From the NCBI RefSeq assembly GCF_030867095.1, contig NC_081826.1, positions 58,992,001 to 59,056,000 on the forward strand: 64,000 bases of DNA. Reading direction: 5' to 3'. The notes beneath the pieces are model-generated. The model saw nothing but the letters and a program-made list of their open reading frames with translations. It was not told where the DNA came from and did not search any database. This DNA comes from Alligator mississippiensis. Lineage: Eukaryota > Chordata > Crocodylia > Alligatoridae. The translations under genes and the position numbers were made by a program. Positions 56,373-64,000 of this stretch are shown one piece after another; position 1 is the stretch's first letter, and each line of letters begins with the position of its first letter.

Positions 56373-59300
56373 GTAAGGTTCCAGTTCCAGAATAAGAACC
56401 ATACCTTAAGTTCTGAACAGATAATGTCATGGTTTAGATAAGTGCGCTTCTTGAATACAATCAGGTTTATAGTATGAAGGGTCTTTCCTGTTTTTGCTTT
56501 GGTTTTTATTATGGTTTGCTTTTTTTTTCTGTCATGCCTTAAGGAAATATTTTTGTGTCCCTGGTGATGCACTGAGGACCATTTTCAGTATCCCTGCCTT
56601 AGTTATAGAGGTCGTGCTTGTTGGCCTTCATCTTTTCTCTTAAATGTATTTTCAGAATCTGTCAAGACCTTCCTTAATCATTCAGTGGTGAGGTGCCTAA
56701 AGCATACCTTCCTCTCCAAGCCTGAGTGGTCTGCCTCAGCAAAATCCACCCACATCTCTTCTTGTAGTGCAGAGCATTGCTAATAGTTGTGAAGACCAGT
56801 TGCTAGGCTGGTCTTTTTCTATTTTGTTGTAATCACTAATCTGTTTGTTTTAGTTTACGTAGATATGATTTTAAAGCAAAACATATTTATTACTTTATTT
56901 ACCTTTAAATGGTGTGTAACCTTCTGGGCTAGGGACAGAAATCACACAAAATTGATACAAGTGACCGGAAACTGGTTCAAATCTTTAACGTAATAGAAGT
57001 TCAGTGCACATAAACCACTTTCAAAATGGCTGAAACTGGTTAAGATAAACCTGGATGGTTGTAGTATCAGACTTAACTGATTTAGGTTAAAATGGTTTAT
57101 TGAACTTTTGTCCGACGTCCCCTCCAGATTCAAGTTAACTCTCAGTGCCTGAGCATCTCAGGATGCTTTGCACCTCCCCTTGCAACTCTTTCTCCCCAAC
57201 ACTTTCCAGGGTGAGCGGGCTAGCCTTGGCTCAAGCTGTCTGTTCTGGCCAGGCAGGGAGGATTGCTTTAGCACCTCCTGGTTTCTGGCCTGAGCCTCTG
57301 CAGGAATGTGGCTGCATTTCTGGAATCAAAAGTGTATGTGTGTTCATTTGTTTATCAGTTCAATCTATGCAGCGTAGACTAACCTGTGAAAATTGAATTG
57401 ATTCAGCTTTGGGCTTTTTGATTGTCTGTGCTTAGCCCTAGAGCCCCACTGTGATATGGTTCCTAATATAATACGTTAAAATGCATAATGAACTGGCCAT
57501 TAATTTTAGACCGTTCTCGCACCCTGTTTTATTATCCATCCACAATCTGTAAGAAATGAAGGTGGTTTCTTAAGGTACGTACTGACATGAAAGGATTTTC
57601 ATTTCGTTCTTCATGAGAGCAAACTCGTGAGAAACATGATGGAAAAATTCAGTTCCAGAGAAAAAATATACTCAAGAAACATCTTCTCTTTAGTCTGCAT
57701 CTTCAGAGGAAAGAAGTTTGGCAGAGAAAATTCTTGTTAATTACATTGAATCTAATCCTACAATTTGGTTCACCTTTCCTAGGAAGTTCTGTGCATCTGC
57801 TGCACTTGAGTCTCTGCTGCACCTTGTGTAATTTGCCCAATAAAGTGTGTGCAAAGTGCTACCTTTGTGACTTTGCTGATTCGCTCTTGCTTTGCTGTGG
57901 TGGAAATATGATGGCCTATGGTGCAGGGCATGGCGAATCAGAAGGTCCTCAAGTTGAAAACATCCTGCCCTTCCCAGAAGGCACTTAGAATGGCTTTTTG
58001 CTATTTCTGTTTTTCTCCCATTACATCTGCTGTGCGCTTCAAATGTTTCACTGTCAGTTCTCCTGATTACATTGTTCTGTTGTGCTGCTTCTGTATACAA
58101 GAGATCAAAAACATATCAAGGTGCAAAATAGTTCATATATGTACATTTTAATATTTTTACAAAATTGCTGCTGATGAATAGTTGGGGTCTATCTTAGATT
58201 TTTGTATCTTTGGCCACAGTTGCTTTTAGGAATCCCAGTGTTAGCACAACAGAGACTAATGGTAGTGGCTGAAGATTCTGCGTTTCTTTTAGAACGTAGA
58301 ATTTTTGAAGCTCCTCTGAGCAGATGCTCAGGCGTACAATTTCTTAAAGTGGAGCTATGTTGACTATAAGTGCATCTTTTAGTCTACTTACTACTTACTT
58401 ATTTATAATTAGTGTGCTCGATGCTTTGCAGACTAGCTTACTACCCAGAAGACTTAGGTTTTTAAGTTTAGACCTAAAATATAAAAAGGAGGAATGTGAA
58501 GAAGAACCAAAGATAACATTAATGATCTTAATAATAGAATCTTTGATTCTCTTTGCCTTCTTGAGGAGATCATGTCTAGCTGGTAGCTGCATAGCTTTGG
58601 CCACAGTAAGCAGGTATACGCAGGGTTTTATGACACTGTAACCTGTGGTGTATATAGTGCTACTACTAAACACGATGCTCTACAATTGGTAATATATACT
58701 AAACAAAGCAAAGTCTCTCTTTCAAAAAAAAGAAACTTACACCCTCAAAACATGTAACTTGTGCTCCCTATCATGGGACTTCCTGCATAGCATACTTCAC
58801 ATTATTTTCTTAAATTTTAGAGGCATTTGTTGCCAGACTTGAACAGTGGCCAGAAGTGGTAGTAAATCCTGTGTTTCCTGTATTAGTTATTCTGCTTTTC
58901 TTTTTTGAGCAAGTTATTGTCAACCATTGTGAGATCGGACATAAGGAGGAAAATGACGTCTGAGCTGCCAGAAAGCAGGAATTCCCTTGTAATCTAGTTA
59001 TGATTTTTAGAAGTTGCCACTTCAGAGGGCCTTATCAGGGTGTGAGTGGAAACAGTGCCTTCCATACCTGTGTTCTTTAGTGCAAGCAAATTGGAATGCC
59101 TTCGAGATCCTGAAATATGCTTATGGAGCTTCTTAATCTGAATCAGGTTGTCGAAATTTCCACTTGCCCCATGCTTCCATGTAATTGAGGTCTTAGGAAA
59201 TACACTGTAATAAAGAGGAAAGGAAAAGTAGATTAGGCAGTGGTGCAAGGAAATGGGAGGGAGTTAAGCAACTCAGCCCCTGGAAAGATAGGGAGAGGAG

Positions 59301-61336
59301 AGAAAGCTCTCCACAAAGGTATAGCAGACCCTATAGAGGAGGAAAGATTCTTGAGGGCTGAGGGAGACTGACTCTGTAAAGACAGTGGAGTGAAACCCCA
59401 AAGTGTGACAAGATTTCCATTTCAAGGTTCTTGACCTCATGTAATTAAATTAGATTTAGGAAATAAATCAGAATATTACCCATAATGCATATCAACCCGT
59501 TGCAAAACCTTCAGCTTTGGGGCTTCCAGACTTCTGGACTCTAATTTACTATTTTAAACTTTGGGGGTTTTGCCTAGTTTTCTCTCTAATTAAATGTCCA
59601 TCTCCTCTTCATTTTTTGTAGAAGGTTTCTTTAGGAGGGGCTTAAACCTGCTGAATGAAAAAGTCGGATCTGCAGCTATGGCAGTTTACTGAGTTTACCC
59701 TTTATTATTTTGAATTCTAGTAGCATAACACCAGGAGTGTTGGATAGAGGGAAAGAAAGGGAGAATATCTAGATTAGGAAGAAGACCATTACCAACTTGA
59801 TATCTTTTCACACGAATCTGAGACTCTGTCTTCTATAAACGTCTTACATTGATACATTCTTATATAGTACAGAATATGTAAACTGTAGGTCCAGGAAAAA
59901 AACATTTAAGTTCTTTTGACAATGAGGGTACGTACACATATTAAATTTATGTAAAAATGTTGTTTATTGGCTGGTCAATATCTTAAAATAAGCATATGAA
60001 AGTTTAATCCATAGTTAGCATTCTGTTACTATTTGTGTTTAATAGAATACAAAGTTAATGACAGTTTTGGGGTTTTTTGGAGGGTTTTGTTTTTTTTGTG
60101 TTTTTTTTTGTCAGTAATTCTCATTAGAGCTGAGAGGAGTTATAATTCTGGGACATAAGCTAAGATTCTCAGTTATGTATAGGGGCACATTTTAAAGCTG
60201 GGCTTAGAAGAAAATGCACTTGCAGATTCAATCTGCCTGCTAATATAAATGTAATATCAAGATGGACTGTTAGATAAACATTCAGCCGTGTTTGAGAGCA
60301 TGTGTATATGTTTTGTAAGTGCCACATCCATTGCAACTCTGAATATATTACCCATGATCTATCAAATTGAACTCACTTTAAAAATACCTGGATAAACTAA
60401 CCAGTGAAATAGCACTTTAGTTCACATTTAGTTTCAGCTGTGTATAAATCTGTGAATCTCCAAAAAGGTAGTATGCTCATTGAGCAAGCATGCTGTCATC
60501 AGAAAGCTAAAATTTAATTTTAAGCTGCATAAACTTAAGCAGAGCACAAATATTATTATATCCTCACAATGGAAATAGTGTTTCATATTTTAAATATACT
60601 TTAATAAATATTTTTTTCATGGTTTATAAAGCTTGGATAATCTTTTTTGATAATTTGCTTGCTTGGAACAGTTCTTTATTGCTGATATTTGATTGTTAGA
60701 ATTGGTCAATAGCCAATTCTCTTATATTTATTTTCTCCTGAACTTAATTGACAAACTTATGTTAAAAATCTTAATTTAAAAGGCAAAACTTTTTATTCTT
60801 ATATGTTTTATGTTGTTAAACAGGTACATTGGTTGCTGTGGCTTTTACTCCAACATGCTTTATTTTTGGAAGATGAAGTGAATTAGAATAATACTTTCAG
60901 AGCTGATTTTTTACTGCCTTGAATTGGGAATAGCCATGAAAAACAGCTATAATATGATACTGTTCATTTGGTAGCACATTGCACCCACTTTGCACCAATG
61001 TGAATGACTGGTTCAAGGCTGTCAAGCTCATAAATTTAATTTTTATATGCCTAAAAATAGAAGACTGATACACTTGTTGCTCCCAAATCTTACAACTCTT
61101 CATTTGTGACAGCTGGTGTAAAGTTATGCTTTTTTTTTCTTTTTATATTGAAAGAGGACAAATGTAACCCCCTGATAGGCTTAGGAACCCAGCAGCTTTA
61201 ATGTAAACCCTATGCAGAATTTGTCTGCATTTGTATAAAGTTTTATAACAAATAAACAAACATAATATAATCTTCTATAATAATCTTGACATTGGTAATA
61301 ATCTTCCTAGTGTTTACCTGTTCTTTGTTTTTGAAG
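56373..61336 (+). other. STAU2: Intron 3 of the Staufen gene
   Basis: 4964-bp intron, GT 56373-56374 to AG 61335-61336 ('TTTGTTTTTGAAG'). Apart from the family B transposon at 56929-57441 it holds no repeat that I recognise. A GT-rich run of T's and G's lies near 60066-60112. Confidence 0.8.
56929..57441 (+). mobile_element. DNA transposon family B, shorter copy in intron 3
   Basis: Ends CTAGGGACAGAAATCACACA and, inward from the right, CTAGGGCTAAGCACAGAC. The interior follows the 53429 copy ('TGGCTGAAACTGG', 'GTAGTATCAGACTTAACTG') but is shorter and more diverged, so it is either older or an internally deleted derivative. Confidence 0.72.
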
Positions 61337-61496
61337 ATGTTCACAGTACAGCTGACTCTTGGCGAGCAGACATGGGAAGCTGAAGGAAGCAGTATTAAAA
61401 AGGCTCAACATGCTGCTGCTAGCAAAGCTTTGAATGAAACAACCCTTCCCAAACCAACTCCTAGACCACCCAAAAATAATGTTAACAATAACCCAG
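61337..61496 (+). CDS. STAU2: Staufen exon 4: second half of dsRBD1 and linker
   Basis: 160-bp exon starting exactly with ATG TTC (acceptor 'TTGAAG|ATG') and ending 'AACCCAG|GTATGA', phase 1. It encodes residues 111-163: the beta strands MFTVQLTLGEQTWEAEGSS, then helix alpha-2 with the RNA-contacting KKAQHAA segment in GSSIKKAQHAAASKAL, and a proline-rich basic linker ending NNVNNNPG. In known STAU2 the next exon continues with SITPTVEL into dsRBD2; that exon was not found before 64000. The methionine at residue 111 sits at the exon start, matching the position where the known short STAU2 isoform (beginning MLQINQMFSVQL) joins. Residues differ from mammalian STAU2 at several conservative positions, so STAU1 of a reptile is the alternative. 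Confidence 0.93.
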
Positions 61497-64000
61497 GTAT
61501 GAGATGAGGCTTGTTTTCTTTTTAATATATTTTTAATATACTTGGCTTTGACATATTCGCTTTTTTATGGGGAATTTTATAGTAGGTCCTGGTAGATCGG
61601 GAAGATGGGAATGAGCCGATCTATACTAAGGTTAACATTGTAAAATTAAGAATCTAATAGTAAATACGCATGGTAATTCTTTTCATCTGTCATACCAGAG
61701 TCTGCTGAAGAGCATGTTAATACTTTTACAAGACTTAGTTTTTGATAGCAAGATAAAAGCCATTTGTGGCCAACAATAGCCAGGCACAAAATAACTGATT
61801 GAAGTGACCATTTTTACTCCAGTAAAAATACTGAAGCTAACAAATAATTTTTAAACTTGTTTTCCAGTAAGAGCCAGTTTACCCAATTTACTCCAATAAA
61901 ATGCCATTGAAAGTTCAGTAGGAAATCTGGGCACAGAAACCTTCTGTATATAGGTTCCTACCTAATAGATTTTCTGCTTCGTAACCTAAAATATTTCTTC
62001 AGTGTAGTTATTTGAATAAGCAAAAGGACAGTTATGGAATCACATGACCTTTACTTTGAGTCGCACACAATGCATGCAGCATATGCTGCTGTACTTAAGA
62101 AAAGAAAATATTGAAATCAGAAATGCATCCTGCCATGCCTACAGTTCACAACCTCTGTTCAGTGACTTGCTCTGCAGCTTTTTATTTGATAAAATTATTT
62201 GATAGAATTTTTTCCCTTAACTCTACTTGGTTATATACAAGGTACCAGTTTAAAAGGGAAAAGCTCTTTATTTGTTTTAAGGATCCCTTTGTTTCTTTTC
62301 ACATTTTACCTATTTCCTTTTTGTGAACCACTTTCTGAGGGACCCTTTTTGTAAGTAACCCTTTCTCTGTCTGAGGAGGGCTAGACAGATTTGTCTCAAG
62401 AATTCATCCATAGTTTCCTGAGCATTGGCTGGTAGGGATTGTTTCAGAAAAAGGTTAGGTATTATTTTACATCTCTTGCTGTTTTTGGGATGTGCGCACT
62501 ATTCTGTCACTCCTTCAGTCCCAGTTGCTTGGGGCTTGAACCTCTTCTGATGTCAGTCAACGTGATGTCTCTTAGAGAGGGCCTCAGATTTAGCTCTTGA
62601 CTTAGCGGTTTAACACGCGGATACAAGTGTTTTGGCCCGTCCTCTTTTTTAATTGAAAAGAGGTTGAGAAAATGAATAAGAAAAAGATATCCATTAAAGG
62701 CTGAAAAAATAAACTGAACATAGTTTATATGTCACTCGTCTTTCTTTACGACATTATCTCTAGAAGCATAGGCATCTTGTGATCTATTGATTATCTATAT
62801 TTTTATTGCATAGCTTAGGGGTGGGCAAAATGTGTCCTGGGGGCTGGATGCGGCCCGCCAGGCCATTCTATCCAGCCTGCGGGGCCCCTAAAAAATTTAG
62901 AAAATTAATATTTATCTGTCCCTGGCTGCCTATCATGCAGCCCTCAGTGGCTTGCCAAAACTCAGTAAGTGGCCCTCCACCCAAAATAATTGCCATCCCC
63001 GGCATAGTTCAATTCCTAGTTATGTAGAATCCAGTTATGCAGTCCTCACTTAGAACCACCCCCATCAGATTTATGTATAGAAGTTTTGTGCAAGTAATGC
63101 CTAAAGTCCACAGCATTGTTATCTAAAACCTGAATAACTGGTTGATATGTCCATGGTTACTGTTTTTGGTATGGATTAATTAATCCATCACATAAAACAT
63201 CATTTTAGATCCTTCCGTTAACTTAATTTTAAATGGGGTGGAAACATCCAAACTCCTTTTGGAGTTTTCTGTTCTCAAGAAAGGAAATATACCTTCATTT
63301 TAATTTGCCAGATGCAGGTTTTCCCTAAGTAGAGAGAAGGACTCCAATAGTAAAACAATTTGAGTCTCTGTATAGATTTGATTTTCAAATAAGGCATTTT
63401 ATGACTGCTCGCAGCTTCACATTTGACTTTTGGAGATCACAAATGCAGCTGTTTGTTTCCTTTTTGAACCTGTTGGCCAGTAGGTGGCTATAGTGGTACA
63501 AAATCTTTAAAAGTTTAATGTCCAGTTTATAAGTTATCAAAATAAAGATTTTTCTCTTAATTTTAGTTGTAGATTTACTCTGTCATCTCTTGCAACTGAA
63601 CTGGTTATCTTGACTTTTGATCTTGTTATTAATGTTTGCTACTGGTAATAGATAATTATTTTGTTTCATTATTTGTGAGCTTGTTGTATAAGAAATAGAT
63701 TTCCTTTATTTTTGTTTTTCATATTATTTAATAGCATTTAGTGAAAAGCAGTGTGAAACTTGTAGCTTTGTACCAGTTTCAGAAAGCTTTATAGGTATAT
63801 CACCGGCATTTTCACAGTTGTTCAGAGATAAATAGCCAGTTTGCTCACTTTCTAATCTCATTTGTTAAATTTAATCTACTGAAATTGCTAAGAGAAGATT
63901 TAAGATTCTATTTGAATGCTTGGTTACACATTTGGATTTATATCTCCATTTTACAGAGAAATTGTTGCAGCTTTTAATTTTTTATTTTAATTTTAAAATT
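61497..64000 (+). other. STAU2: Intron 4 of the Staufen gene (start)
   Basis: Intron beginning at donor GTATGA, 61497, and running out of the window. No further coding exon was seen. A hAT element lies at 62816-63001. Confidence 0.65.
62816..63001. mobile_element. Short hAT-type element in intron 4
   Basis: Starts TAGGGGTGGGCAAAATGTG and ends AATAATTGCCATCCCCG, a decayed CAGGGGTGGGCAA..TTGCCCACCCCTG pair. Flanks GCATAGCT (62808-62815) and GCATAGTT (63002-63009) agree at 7 of 8. It contains 'GGATGCGGCCCGCCAGGCC'. 186 bp; same right end as 32160-32651. Confidence 0.82.

Noticed and set aside
61337-61496. Calling the gene STAU1 outright
   Set aside because: The MANPKEK start, the presence of dsRBD1 and the NNVNNNPG linker fit known STAU2 better. 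Non-mammalian STAU1 with dsRBD1 remains possible; finding dsRBD2 and downstream exons beyond 64000 would decide.
1-64000. Endogenous retroviruses, LTR elements, Polintons, CRISPR arrays, bacterial operons
   Set aside because: No paired LTRs, gag/pol/env-like frames, primer-binding sites, capsid-like frames or regularly spaced repeats were seen. All reverse-transcriptase signals are CR1.

Overview
This is a vertebrate genomic window, most likely from a crocodilian; a turtle is the main alternative. Three things suggest this: many CR1 LINEs whose 3' ends carry the 'TTTCATAGATTTCATAG' tail and the 'GGCTGGAAGGGACC' motif, many hAT and Tigger-like DNA transposons, and long AT-rich introns. There is no bacterial gene organisation.

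One host gene is supported. It is the 5' part of a Staufen-family double-stranded RNA-binding protein gene on the + strand, best called STAU2. A CpG-island promoter lies at about 22.03-23.42 kb and contains a probable non-coding exon 1 ending at 22749. Intron 1 is about 32 kb. Coding exons follow at 54895-55102, 56242-56372 and 61337-61496. They splice in frame (phases 1, 0, 1) to encode the first 163 residues: a Ser/Pro/Asn-rich N-terminal extension followed by dsRBD1. The rest of the gene lies beyond 64000.

Layout: 1-22 kb is upstream intergenic DNA with CR1 copies (5.9-8.5, 10.0-10.4 and 15.2-16.8 kb), hAT elements, a 220-bp Tigger-like MITE and a repeat-poor AT-rich block (11.8-15.2 kb). 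22-23.4 kb is the promoter. 23.4-54.9 kb is intron 1, dense with DNA-transposon derivatives, including two large foldback elements (34.13-35.20 and 39.84-41.33 kb) and a local duplication (48.05/51.86 kb). 55.1-64 kb holds introns 2-4, which are repeat-poor.

The main points of interest are these: a predicted 19-codon upstream ORF, created by the exon 1-exon 2 junction, that overlaps the main start codon; an in-frame 72-residue extension ahead of the usual STAU2 start; long hairpin-forming repeats inside the first intron of a gene whose product binds double-stranded RNA; and a set of hAT elements whose 8-bp target duplications all have central TA, the signature of Buster-type hATs. All calls come from reading the sequence; no alignment or database search was run.
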